DNA from: Loxodes magnus
Lineage: Eukaryota; Ciliophora; Karyorelictea; Loxodida; Loxodidae
Direction of reading: 5' to 3'
Assembly: GCA_946699065.1 (NCBI GenBank)
Contig: CAMPDV010000292.1
Coordinates: forward strand, 310,001-374,000
DNA: 64,000 nucleotides
Part shown: positions 35,051-47,882 of the stretch, piece after piece
Position numbering within the stretch: position 1 is the first letter of the stretch
Layout of the letters: every line of letters begins with the position of its first letter
Program-made: the position numbers and the translations under genes
The notes under the pieces: generated by a model
Seen by the model: the letters and a program-made list of their open reading frames with translations, nothing else
The model's database searches: none
What the model was told of the DNA's origin: nothing

Positions 35051-36982
35051 ATGTAACCTTAAATACTCCTTTCTTGCGACCTTTGCTAACAAAATTACAA
35101 CAGTTAAGATAGAAAGTCTCTTACTTTACCTTGCACCCATACCTTTTGTTCGTCTTGTATTCGCAATCAATTTAAAGATCTAAATCTCTTTGAATGCTTA
35201 AAATGTTAATTCGTTTACAACAGCTTAGAAGAAATGGTATAAACTAATAGTGAGGTAGGATAAAGCAGAGAAAAAGGATAAGAATTGTAAAAATAATAAA
35301 AACTTAGGAAAATAAATTAAAAGGAATAAATAAATATTCCTTAAGTAGATTCAATATTATCCTTTTCAAATAATATTAGATAAATATTTTTTAGAAATCA
35401 CAATATATTAAACAAAATAGTTTAGTATCTTGATAATTGAGATATTTGTCATTTATAGAGTACTAGTAAATTCTATTATAGCTTTAGGTATTATTACGAA
35501 AGAGATTAATTACTATGGAAGTTTTATGGAGGCGAAATACCTTAAATTAAAAATAAAATAGAATGAAGCTTTTTATAAATCATTCGATCTGATGTTAATT
35601 CCTTAACAATTGATGGTCAATACTTATCTAAAAATGTTTGTGAGTAGGTTTTAAACTCCTTTAACTAAGTTTTGAAACTTAAGGAAATAGTGAAGCAAAA
35701 AAATTAAAATAGTGATAAAAATGAAGAGTTAACCTTATTAGCTGGAAAATCTTTAAGTTAACTCTCACTTTGTTCTAGATTAACGAAATTAAGTCTCGAA
35801 AATTTATAAATAGAGGATAATGATTTACATTTTCTATAATAATTAAACTAACTAGAATAATTAAACTTATAAAACAATTACTAACTAACAGGGAGTTTTT
35901 TAAATTATTTTTGCTTAAACTTAAAATTAAAATAAATATTACTTATAAGCAAAAACGTAACTTATTCATTAGTAAGAAAATACTTAGAAGAAAAAGGAAC
36001 TCTTTTAGAATAGATATAAATAGGACAAAATGAAAAAATAGAAGATTTTATAGATTTATGTCCTAACTTAAATAAATAAATCTTTTTGTTTGGAGATAAA
36101 CAGTTAAGTGATTTAATTTTATTAAAATTGAAGCATTATAATATGACAGACTTAAGAATTTGATTATAGAAATTCACTCAATTAACATTTAATAGTTTCT
36201 TATCTTTTACATATATTAAAATAGAAATTATAGAAATAATATGATGCCCTAACTTTAATGATGAAAATCTAATTCTATTATTAAAAAATTTACCTAATCT
36301 AAAGATTTTAAGTTTGGGAGATTTAAATATATCAGATAGTGGTTTTAGAAAAATAGGAGAATATGGATAAAATTACTAAGAACTTCTTATTGATTAGAAT
36401 AATATAACAGAAGAAACTTTAAACTTCATATTTACTAACTGTAGGAAACTTAAAACTATATACTTATTGAATTTAATATAATTAAGAAGTTAAACTTTAT
36501 AAATAATTAATTAGTATTGTGAATAAGTTAACAGATTATACTTTAAAAACTTTGGAATTGTTGGGGAAAATTGGATTTAAGAAATAATAAAAATGAAAAA
36601 TCTTAAAGATTTAAGTCTTATTAACTGTAATATTCTTACTGATAATGATATTAGTTAATTAATAGCAAGTGGAAAAAAATTGTTTAAGTTGAGTATAAAT
36701 AAAAATAAGTAAATAACGGATCAGGCTTTACCAATTTTTGATGAAAAAGGTAGTATTTATCCTATTTATAAAGTTTTAACATATCTAAATATTGAAGAAG
36801 TTCCTTAGATTAGCGAGCAGAGAGCAGTAAGTATGTTTAGATAATTTAAGAAATTTTTAGTTTAAACTGAAAAAATAGAAAGAATCGGATTAAATTAAGA
36901 AACTAATGAGGTAGATTTTAAGTTAAGAACAATACTAGATTTGAAAGAATTAGCTGAAAATACTTGAAGAGAGATGAACTAA
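35051..36982 (+). CDS. RING finger / F-box-like / LRR protein, copy 2
   Basis: About 643 residues. RING: CDLC, LPCTHTFCSSCIRNQF, CLKC. F-box-like ILNKIVQYLDNWDICHL follows, with Trp as TGA at 35438. LLWKFYGGEIP has TGG at 35516, where copy A has TGA. Then KIEWSFLQ (TGA) and LRRs (LPNLKILSLGDLNIS; MKNLKDLSLINCNILTD). The proposed stop is TAA 36980-36982, five codons after the conserved ENTW (TGA 36965). No frameshift was found, so it looks intact. The block around IYLLNLIQLRSQTLQIINQ is the source-like sequence for a patch found in copy B. Confidence 0.75.
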
Positions 36983-37530
36983 ATTTTATGATTGATTCTT
37001 AAAATTAAACTATTAAATAAGTATAACTAAACATAATATTATTAATCAATCTATCAGATTTTCTAAGTAAATTTCCGTTTATTCTACCTAATTCTCAAAT
37101 TTTCAAATGAACAAACTAAATTTTAACGTTTAAATTTTAATCATTCTATGTTGAGATGTTTTCAGAAAAATTAAGCCTATTTTTAAAGATCAATAAACTT
37201 TACATCTCTTCCAATTTATTTTTGTATATATTTTTTTCAATTTTATTGAATTTCTCTTATATATTAACAAAAAGGTACTTTTAAAATCTCTAAATTGCTT
37301 AATTATCTTAAAAATATTTTATATTCTAAGTAAAATTTAGTTAAATTATTTTATTTACTTTCAGATGTTTTAGTCTTTAGTAATAATATTTACTTTTTAT
37401 ATTCTTAACTAGATTTATTCTTTTATTTTTTTATTTACATCAGCTATCTATTAATATCTTGTAAATTTTTATAGTGTGTGTGTATTTTTATCTATCATAA
37501 TATTATATTTATTACTATTATAAATTAATA
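36983..37530. other. AT-rich spacer
   Basis: Includes a TGTGTGTG run near 37476; nothing else recognised. Confidence 0.5.
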
Positions 37531-37832
37531 TAGAGGAACAATCCTCTAACCGAAACTGACTGAAACTCTTGTAACGGTAACAGGAAGCACTTCATTGGTG
37601 AAGAGCCAGCCAAGAGAAGAAAAGAGAAGAGAAGATCGAAGAGGCATCAAGTAGCATTAATGATGAAATATGCCAGATATTATGATCTCTTAGGACAGCA
37701 TTCCGATCGCGGCCCTATAGAAGACAAAGCTCACAAAGGAATGCTAGCACTGTGGAAGACTTCAGAAGAATTTTTTAACTTAAAATTCTTTATTAAAGAG
37801 CGGCGCACCATTAAGGTGTTACGCGCTCTATG
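37531..37832 (+). repeat. Type II GC-rich element with terminal hairpin, copy 3
   Basis: About 300 bases, ending in the cleanest terminal hairpin, AGAGCGGCGC..GGTGTTACGCGCTCT (about 37796-37829). The middle block ATATGCCAGATATTATGAT and GACAGCATTCCGATCG aligns with copies at 9908 and 62471. The gag-like copy at 38313 lies about 480 bases downstream in the same orientation. Confidence 0.6.
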
Positions 37833-38312
37833 ATCTCATTAATATATTATTTAATATTTATTAAAGTAATTATTTGCACTTTTTTGTAATTAAATAGAGT
37901 AACTTGATTAGTCAATTATAAAGATAAATAACTTAAACCTAAGAGAAAAAATAAAAAAATGTTAATATTAAAGTAATTTATAAAAGATAAATTTTGAGTA
38001 TTATAGAGAAATTATCAATATTAAAAAAAGAAATCTTGGTAAAAGCATTATATTTTATCTTTTTTAATTTTATATTTTAATTAATTAAAATTAAATAAAC
38101 TTAATTAATTTAATATTAGTTAATAGAAATTAATTTTAAATATTATTAATAAATGAGTCTTATATAATTCTAAATAAATATCATTTTATTTTTCAATTAA
38201 TTGGCGTGAAAAATTAAACTTAAAATCCTAATAGCTGAGACAAAAATTTAAATGTTAATTATTTAGTTTAATATTTAATATTTCATATCAATTAAAATTA
38301 TAATATTTAAAA

Positions 38313-39335
38313 ATTACTGACTTCAAGAAGAGTTTTTTTATCACTTCCTCAGAACAGGAGAGAAAGCCAGAAACAAATAATCTCACCACGTCTTCTTCAC
38401 TTAAACGCTCTTCTTAGTAAAAATAGCCAGAACTGTCTAACAGATTAGAAGAACTTAAAAATAAACAAACTCCTACAAATTAAAATAAAGTGAATTTCTT
38501 CCGTCAAAGGATAAGTAAGAATTGAGATAAAAGTTCAGAATAGAAAAGTTAGCACAGCTCTCAACGCTTCCATTGAACACTAAAAAAAGAGATCACTCAA
38601 CTGAATTGATAAAAATATCAACAAAGAAATAAAAAATAAACGAAGAAGGTAAAATACGATAAATCAATATAGATCTTATTACCTTTGATTTAGACAATAC
38701 TGAAATAGAACAAATGGACTCTTAGTAGATGAAATAGGTGATTCATCAACTTATTAGAAACAAAAAAAATTCGAAGAGTAGTTAAACTCCTAGAAAGAAG
38801 AGATGCTTGCAATAAGTCAGGATTTGATAAATCATGAAGATGATGATGAAATCTATATGGTAGACCGAAGAGCTAAAGCCGGAGTTCACGGGCAAATGGC
38901 AAATTTAGAGAATGATATTTGAATAAGGCAAGAGCAAGACGAGAAAAACTGAGTAAAATTAGATTCGAGACTCAAATTGAAAGAAAAAAACCTGTAGAAC
39001 CTTTCATAAGGGAACAAGAAAAGACATTTCCTAGAACAAGAAAGAGATGCTACATTTACAACAGCACTTGACATTTATGATGAAAATGTCCCCAATAGAA
39101 AAAAATAAGAATGAATATTTGGAGAAATGTTAACTAGTAGCAACTGAAGTAACGAGCGAAGGAATTTTTCCCATCAGGAAATGGGAAAATCTGGAAAAAA
39201 AATCTCAACTCAGATTAAATAAAAGATAGAAATAAAGGAAAAAGTGCAAGCAAGGACAGAAAATGCAGGAACGGAGATTTTATACCTTTAAAACTTCAAT
39301 TAAGCCGGGGGCGAACTATTATTTTAATGAATTTA
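38313..39335 (+). pseudogene. Gag-like protein, start codon lost
   Basis: The family N terminus reads I-T-D-F-K-K-S-F-F-I-T-S-S-E-Q-E with seven T, but ATG has become ATT (38313). The next residues KPETNNLTTSSSLKRSSQQK and the rest match the copy at 8734 over about 1 kb. Several TGAs lie in frame. A conserved stretch TALDIYDENVPNRKKQ near the end lies in another frame than the N terminus. No intact knuckle. Confidence 0.5.
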
Positions 39336-40009
39336 ATTTAATCAATTAAAATTAGAGTTGCTACATTTTTATATTTGAAATAAACATATTTTAACTTAAA
39401 ATTTTTATTAAAATGAAATATTATCTTTCGTCTTTAAAACTAAAATGTAAAAAAAGTTAACAATAATTTTAAAGAAAAAGTTCAAATATATCAAAAAATA
39501 TTAACTCCTTAAACAATCTATCAATTTTAATTTACTTTTTAGTTAATAAATTTACATAGAGTTTTTATATTTATTTAGCAAAATATAAAAATATTCTTTT
39601 TATTATTTTATAAATCATCTTAATTTATAAAAATAAATTAGTAAGCATTTAAAATTAATCAATTTATAAGTTTTAAATATAAAGTTAAACATCTAAAATA
39701 TTAAAGTACAACTATTGATTTAAATTTGTGCTTTTAAATAGAATTAATGCTTTATTATTTAATAATTATATTTCAGATTCGATTTGATTGCTATTTTAAT
39801 TATTTACTAAATATATATCTTTGGTATATAAAATATTATTTATGATCTTTAATGTTTAGATGGCAAAATTAAAATATTATAGATAATTATAATATAAAAA
39901 TAAAATATGAAGTAGAAAAGTGTTTAATTAAATTTAAGATAGTAAGTAAAAATAAAAATTTCTGTTTATTTAATGAATAATAAATGCACAGATATTTCCC
40001 TAAATTAAA
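39336..40009. other. AT-rich spacer
   Basis: Nothing recognised. Confidence 0.5.
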
Positions 40010-40274
40010 TTATTTTATTTTTGTTAAATTGCCTTTATTAAACCTAAGAATCATATTTAAGAAAAAAAATTTCTTAACTGATAGATTTTTAACTATTATA
40101 AATGTTGAAATTTAAAACTAAAAAATAAGTTTTTATTTTAAATTACTACTAATAAAATAATGCTATATATTACTATATAATGTCATATATATTTTTTATT
40201 AATAATTATTATTTTTTATTTATTATTTCACTATAATTTTTTTTCTTTATCATCTTATCTTTTTTTTATTTATA
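40010..40274 (+). promoter_or_regulatory. Shared upstream region of the RING/LRR family, copy 3
   Basis: Aligns with the upstream regions of copies 1 and 2, including TATTAATAATTATTATTTTT and ATTTCACTATAATTT. Confidence 0.45.
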
Positions 40275-42197
40275 ATGTAACCTTAAATACTCCTTTCTTG
40301 CGACCTTTGCTAACAAAATTACAATAGTTAAGATAGAAAGTCTCTTTCTTTACCTTGTGGCCATACCTTTTGTTTGTCTTGTATTAGCAATAAATTTAAA
40401 GATCTAAATCTCTTTGAATGCTCAAAATGTTAAAATGTTTATAATAATTTATAAGAAATTCTATAAATTAGTAACTAGCTTGAATAAAACAGAAAAGAAG
40501 GAAAGTAGTAAGAAATTTAATAAAGAAGTACTCTAAATAACTATAGCAATTAGATAAGTATCTCTTAAGTAGATTATAACTAATCTTTTTCCCTTAATAG
40601 CAGATAAATAATTTTAAGAAATCATAATATAATAAATAAGATAATTTAGTATCTTGATAATTGAGATATTAATCATTTATAGTGTACTAGTAAATACTTC
40701 TATAGCTTTAGGTATTATTACGAAAAAGATTTATAAATAGGAAAATTCTATGGAGGTGAAATACCTTATATTAAAAATAAAATAGAATGAACTTTTAAAC
40801 AAACTATTTGTTCTGATGTTACTTCCTTGATAATAAATGGAAATTAACTATCTTAAAATATTAGTAACTAGGTTTTAAGAACAATTAGTTAAATTATATA
40901 ACTTAAAGAAACAGTGAAGCTAAATAAATAAAATATTTAAGAGTTACCCTTATTATATGGAAAATGTTTAGGTGAACTACCACTTTGTTCTAGATTAAAG
41001 ATTCTAAGCTTATATAATTTTTAAATAGAGGATAGTAATTTATAATTTCTTTAATATTTAAATAATTTAGAATAATTAAACTTATAAGGCAATGATAAAC
41101 TAACAGGGAGTTTCTTTAATGATTTTTGTTTGATTTTAAAACTAAAATAAATAAAATTTATAAGTAAAAATATGAATTATGGATTAGTAAGAAAATATTT
41201 AGAAATAAAAGGAAATCTTCTATAATAGATATAGATTGGTAATAATGAAGAAATAGAAGATTTTATAGATTTATGCCCTAACTTAAATAAAGAAATCTAT
41301 TTGTTTGGAAATAAACAGTTAAATGATTAAATTTTATTAAAATTGAAGAATTATAAAATAACAGACTTAAGAATAAACTCATAGATTTTCTCTACAGTTA
41401 CTTTTAATAAATTCTTATCCATCAATTAAACTAAACTAGAACTAATAGAAATCTTAGGATGCCCAAATTTTAACGATGAAAATCTAACTCTTTTGTTAAC
41501 AAATTTACCTAATCTAAAAACTTTAAGTTTAGGAGTTAACAGTGTATCAGAAAAAGGTTTTAGAAAAATAGGAGAATATGGATAAAATTACTAAGAACTT
41601 CTAATAAACTAGAATAATATAACAGAAGAAACTTTAAACTTCATTTTTACTAATTGTAGGAAACTTAAAATTATATGATTAATAAATATAAACTAAATTC
41701 AAAACTAAACTTTAAAAATAATTAATCAGTATTGTGATTAAGTTAACAGATTATACTTTAATAACTTTGGAATTGTTGGGGAAAATTGGATTTAAGAAAT
41801 AATAAAAATGAAAAATCTTAAAGATTTAAGTCTTATTAACTGTAAAACTCTTACTGATAATGATATTAGTTAATTAATAGCAAGTGGAAAAAAATTGTTT
41901 AAGTTGAACATAAATTAAAATAAGTAAATAACGGATCAGGCTTTTCCAATTTTTGATGAAAAAGGTAGTATATATCCTATTTATAAAGTTTTAACTTATC
42001 TAAATATTGAAGAATTTCCTTAGATTAGTAAATAGAAATTATTAAATTTGAAAAAATAATTGAAAAGATCATGCATATAAAATGAAATTTTAAAAAGAAT
42101 AGGACTGAATGAAGAAACAAATGAAGCTAATTTTGATTTAAAAACAATGATAAACCTAAATGTTGAATCTAAAAATGCTTGAAAAGAACAGAACTAA
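40275..42197 (+). CDS. RING finger / F-box-like / LRR protein, copy 3
   Basis: About 640 residues, one frame. RING: CDLC, LPCGHTFCLSCISNKF, CSKC. YLDNWDI has Trp as TGA at 40662. KFYGGEIPY is preceded by GGA (Gly) where copies 2 and A have Trp. KIEWTFKQ has TGA. LRR blocks are intact; EILGCPNFNDENLTLLL has GGA where copies 1 and 2 have TGA. Similarity to copies 1 and 2 ends at TAA 42195-42197, after NAW (TGA 42180) KEQN. The most divergent copy, and apparently intact. Confidence 0.72.
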
Positions 42198-44067
42198 GTT
42201 TAATAAATTAAAATTAAAGTTTATTATAAATATAAGTATAATTTTATTATTTTGCCATAAAGCTTTAGGTTTTCTTAGAGTTATCTGCAATTCTCGATTG
42301 CCTGAGATTAATTCTATGAGTTTCGTGATTTTTTCTATTTAGATTTTCACAGTAAAGCTTTATCTTTTTTTATCTCTATCTCCTTATGTTAATATTATTC
42401 CAATTGATTTTAATAAGTTTTTCTGATTAATTTATAGCATTTTTTTAACTCTCAAATTAGATCTGTTTTAACTAATTTTCTTCCAATAAAATATTTTAAT
42501 TAACAGAAATTTTTTCTTTTACTTTATTTACTTTTTCAAAATGTTAGAGTTTATTTATTTATACTCATAAGAAAAAAACTTAGATGCTTATTTATATTTT
42601 CTCCTAATTTTAATTAGCATAAGAATTATAAAGATAATTTTTTAACTAAATAAAATTAAGTAATTAAATATATATTTTTTAAATAAATTTAAAGAAAGGA
42701 ATGCTTCTATTTAAGTTAATTAAATTTTATAAAGAAAAAGAAAATTATTAAAGGAGATTGAATCAATACTATTGAAATTATATTTGCAAAACATTTTTTT
42801 GCTACCTATATGAAATATGATAAAAACGTATTTAATTTTTATAAATTTAGAAAATAAATTAGGCCTAAAATTATTTCTTCTTATTTTAATTAGATATTTC
42901 AATTATCTATTTTTATTATAATTTATCGAAAATTATTTATAGTGTAATTTGTATCAACAATTATTTTGCAATTTTTCTAGATTTCTTCAAGAGTTTTGTC
43001 TTTCTGCAAGTTATAAAATATATAATAACTCTAAAATTTATAATTTGCAAAATATTACTATTGAATAAGCTAATTTTTGCAAGCTTAAATATCTACAATC
43101 TTTTTATAATTTGCTAAAGAAGCATTGATTTTAAATTATTTTATAATAGACTTAAAAATTATAGATGATTAGCAAGTTTGAATTTATTGATATATATAAT
43201 ATAAGATTACTATATATTTTTATATTTATAAGAAAAAACATTTATTATTTTATTATTTATAATTATTAGTTAAATATTATTTATAATGCTTACCTTTTTA
43301 TATGTTAACCTCCTATTATTTAACTTAAATAATTAAAAATATTATTTTTTAATTTAAAAAACTATTTAATTGTAACTTTAATGCGTTCTAGTTACTATAT
43401 CAATATTTTCTTTATTTCCTTATCTTTTACAATAATTTAGTTTGAAGTAATTTTAAATAGATATAACTTAAATTTTTTATTTTTAATTATATTATCTTAA
43501 TTTTGATAACATAACCATTAAAATTATTTTTATTTATTTACTAAATTTAAAGCCTAAAAATTAAAAAATAAATACATTTTTGCTTTTAGATAAATTTACT
43601 ATTTTGATGTTTTAGGTATAAATTAAAATAAAATTTACTTTTTAAATTTGTAATTATAGATTTATATTAATTAATATGATCATTCGTTTTACATATTCCA
43701 TATGGGTAATTAATATATTTTAGAATCTTCCAACTCCCTAATTTATTTCCATTAGTCTTTCACAGTTTTTTATTTCTATAAAATTTCTATCTAAGTATTC
43801 CATTTAATGATGTAATTCTTCCATTCATTCATATCCTAGTTTTAGAATTTAAATTATTGTTCTAAACAACTTTGAATAATAACATATAATATTTAAGTAA
43901 ATTTCTTTAGTATGGAAATTCTGATTTAAATAGCTTTAGTTATAGGTTATTAAATTAAATTTAAACTAAAAGAGTTTTCTGACGTCTTTAATTGCAAGAA
44001 TTGCTTCTTTCAATTATAGACGTTAGTAAATGTTTTTAAATTGTTTTTTAATCTTGTTTACATCTCA
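42198..44067. other. AT-rich stretch; right part is possible LINE 3' extension
   Basis: 42.2-43.68 kb: nothing recognised. From 44067 down to about 43690 the LINE ORF2 frame stays open past its TGA TGA and remains protein-like (QGVGRFQNILITHMEYV), so this part may still be coding or be the 3' UTR. Confidence 0.4.
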
Positions 44068-47000
44068 TCATTTTTCTTCAATTAGTTCTTCTTTCTATTC
44101 ATCTTTAGTTTCTTCCTTTTTTGCTTTCTCCATTTCTAGAATCTCAAGTCTCCTTGTCATTAGTTTCTTATGAAATATTTTGATCTATAAGTCTAAATAC
44201 TCCAATTTAGACCTTGAAAATGAGTTTAGATATTCTTGATCGTATAGTATAAGGCGCCTTAAGTCATAATTTCCGATCTTTTCCGATAATCAATTCATTA
44301 TATTAGAATAGTACACACATTTAAAGATATGCTCGAAAGTTTCATACTCTCCACACTTACAAAAGGGATTATCAATGGGGTAATGACGATCTTAAAGATC
44401 CTTACGGAAATTATAAGTTTAGGTTCTAAGTTTATATATACTGATAATTTCTCGTCTATACTATTTGTTTAATTTAGTATAAGTAATTTGTGGAAATTGT
44501 TAAAGATTACCAAATTATTCAGTATATACTTTAGCTGTTTTCATCCTCATAAATTTTTTAGTAGCTACTTTGTAGAAATATTGTTGTATTTTTTCTCTTA
44601 CATGTTTAGTAAAAGTTTTAAGATTGGTATTATTCTATTAATTCTGCAGATCGATATTATAAAGGTCTGATAATTGCTATACTTAATCGTAGTATTGAAA
44701 TTCTTTTTTTCATATATTAATGAAAAGAGAGCCTATTGTTGATCTTGGAAAATCAGTACTTTCTTATTTAATTTTATGGTAGAATCTGAAGAATTTTATA
44801 GCCATAATGTGCTTAAAGGGTAATCAATTCAGGTCTATATAACATGATTCATTAAATGTTGAAGTTGCTACTTAAAAAGCTTTTCTTGAAATTAATCTCA
44901 TGCTTGATTCTATTCTGTTCAGAACTCCAGTTACTCCTTTTTGAATATTTCATGGTACTAAGTCTCCTCCATATTCTGCTTAAGGTAATGTAAAAAGTCT
45001 ACATAAAGTTTTAAAATGCCAAGGAGTTGCATTCTTATATCTCATCAGTTAAAAAACAGCTTTCTTCATTGCAACTATATATTTAAATGCAACTTCTTTG
45101 CAATGGGGATTTAAGTTCTTCTTCTGATGTAGAATAACTCCTAAATATGTTATTTGTTCTTTTTAAGCAATTGGTTAATTTCCTAATTATAAATTTAAAA
45201 TTTATTATTTCTGATTCTTCTTTAGAAATTAGATGCATTCAAATTTGGTAATATTAATCTTTAAATGTGTTCATGCAAAAACTTTATTTGCTTCATTTAT
45301 TAAATTCTACATCTACTTTGCAGATTTGGAAAGAAGAATAAGATCATCTGCCCATCCTCTACAAGCGAAGCTAATACTTGAATCCTGGCATTTAAATCCC
45401 AATTAGTTACTTTTACTTTCCAAATATCTAATTACTATGTCATAATACAATAATGCTAAAACTGGTCCATGAGAACTTCCTTACATAACTCCATTGTTGA
45501 ATTATAAAATTCTGGTGCTCTTACCGTCTATGATAAATGAAGAATTTAGGTTTTTATAAAACGATTTTAAGGCTATTATTATTCCAAGTGGTAGTTTAAC
45601 TCTCTTAAGTTAATCAAAAAAGAGTCTTCTTTCTATTGAGTCAAACATTTTTTCAACGTCTATCAGTGTTGCTATCAATTTAGTCTTACCTTTAGCACAT
45701 TTCCGATAGTTATCAATTATTTGCTATATTATTCAAATTTATTAAGTTGTTTATCTGTTTTTCATAAATCCCATTTATGAAGGGTGAATCAAATTTCTCT
45801 AATAAATCAGATTGTATAGTCTTTTTGTTAAAGCTTTATCATATAGTTTTAGAATAGTATTAATAAGAGAAATAGGTAGTCAGTTTTTCCAATCATTTTT
45901 ATTTCCTTTTTTAAATATTGGAATTATCACTGATATATTTAATTCCTAAGGGATTCTTCCAAGTCTTAGCATATTATTCAGAAAAGAATGAAGAATTATT
46001 AATAAATATTATCCACCATATTTCAGAAGTTCGCCTTTTATTCCATCTCGACCAGCTGCTTTTCGATTCATAATTTCTTATATTTCATTTATGGTAAAAA
46101 GATCAAATCCTTACAAATACGAGAGTGGATAATCTTTAATTTCTTAAATATTATAGTATATTTTATCTATTTTTTAGTTACTAAGATTTATCTATTCTTG
46201 AGTTAGATTAGAATGCTTGTTAAAAACACAATTTTCCCATGATTCAATGAATTTATTTTTGATTTCTTAATTAAAGTTCATAGTATTTCTCTTCAAAGGA
46301 TTTAGAATTTTCTTAGCTTGCAAAAAAATTTCCTTAGGATCTCCATTAAGAAGTAGAAACTGCTTTTTTGCTTTGTTTTTTTTTAAATTTTCATAGATTA
46401 TACTTGAAGTCTTTCCAAAGTCGTTTTGCTGCCTCATGAAGATTAGTTACTTGCTAGTTTATTCTTCCAAATTTTACGTGAGCTTCCTTATATTCCGAGT
46501 TAGCTCTTTTTGCCTCTATATATTTCTTTATGAGAGCTCGAGGAAGTTTGTTATAATTTGAGTCTGGAATAAACGAACCTAATGTTTGATCAGCATTTTC
46601 TTAAATATTACTTTTGATGCATTCATATTAATCTTCAAGATTATCTTAATCTATTTAAAAGAATTCTAGATAAGTTTGTAGGAAAGATTCTTAATATTTT
46701 TGCCTATCTATTGCATCTTATAACCTATTTATTTTATATTTTCTCTGAGTTATATTTTCCCAATATACTATAGAATTATTGATAAAGTCGACAGTGATTG
46801 GAATATGATCAGAAAATAAACTATTACTATGAGCAGTGAAATTTTCAAACTAATTAACGTTCAAATGGTTGTTTATAATGATATAATCATTACAATACGT
46901 TTTTCCTGTTCCTTTGTGAATACATGTATTAATGTTGCTATCATTCACTATCTCAAGATCGTTTTATAGTAAGAATTCTTATAGTCTAATGTTATTATCA

Positions 47001-47848
47001 TAAGCATTTTCAGGATTATCACCGAAACCTTATAAAAGAGCATTGAAATCTCCCATTAGTATATGTGGATTATCATTATATAAATTCAGCAATGTATTTA
47101 GTTGTTCATAAGCTAAATTTTTAACATCTTAACTTTTTCCATTATCAGGCATGTAACAAGACGTGATTAAAATATTATCCAGTTTAATTGTTATGAATCT
47201 ATTTATTTCTTTTTCAACTTATATATGTATTTCTGTACTATTAAATTCTTCTCCTATAATTAAGCATACACCTCCTCCTTTTCCTGAGTTCTTAAAATAT
47301 GTTTTAAATCCATTTATCAATATTGGAGGAAAGTCATCTATTTATCAGGTTTCGTATATTGATAAAATATCTATACTGTTATCTCTGATAAATTCTTCAA
47401 TATTCAAGCACTTGCTCGCTATTCCATTAATATTTATATGTCCCATCTTTATTTTTTAAATTTATTAGTCCTTTCCAATTTTTTCCGATCCTGCAGGTAG
47501 ACCACTTTCGTAAATGCAAATGCTTTTCTATCCTTATTGGTTAATCTAAATATGTACTAATCTTTTTCCATACTCAGGATGTTAATGAAAATATTGTATC
47601 AAAATAAAAACATTACGTCGTATATTTTTTAAGTATTTTCTATCTATATCAATTTTACTTTTCACACTATCACATGTACCTTATTCTAAATCTTAAGTAA
47701 CTGTGACGTATCTACCCTATATATTGTACATTTCGTACTATGGACGTCTTCAAGTTTCGGATTTAATAAACTTTTAAAGTTATAGACTAGTCAGATTGAA
47801 ATAACATATTATTTAATCGCACTCTTTTTTATTATTATGTTTACTCAT
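44068..47848 (-). CDS. LINE ORF2: AP endonuclease and reverse transcriptase
   Basis: About 1,260 residues from ATG 47848. Order: N-terminal basic region; APE-type endonuclease (GHININGIASK, DILSIYETW, GGGVCLII, MGDFNALLQGF at 47053, SDHIPI at 46813); RT (NDWKNWLPISLINT at 45890, LIDVEKMFDSIERR, GVMQGSSHGPVLALLYYD, GWADDLILLSKS at 45355); thumb; and the C-terminal LINE zinc motif CKCGEYETFEHIFKC (44361-44317). The frame shifts by one base at an A9 run (46376-46384). TGA replaces Trp at 47752, 47347, 46393, 45882, 45735, 45273, 44952, 44826, 44712 and 44292. Several of these are family-conserved Trp positions (ETW, NWxPIS, Wxx-LKIN). The tandem TGA at 44070-44065 may be the stop. Makes the nick and copies element RNA at the target. 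Confidence 0.88.
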
Positions 47849-47882
47849 ACGTTTTGCTGGCGGAATTGTTTTATCTTCTTCT

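Noticed and set aside
37470-37482. TG dinucleotide run as a meaningful microsatellite
   Set aside because: Only a few units, no flanking structure.
11140-42197. Treating the RING/LRR copies as pseudogenes because of internal TGA codons
   Set aside because: TGA aligns with TGG in sister copies and recurs at the same Trp columns. Apart from copy B no frameshifts were found, so reading TGA as Trp is simpler.
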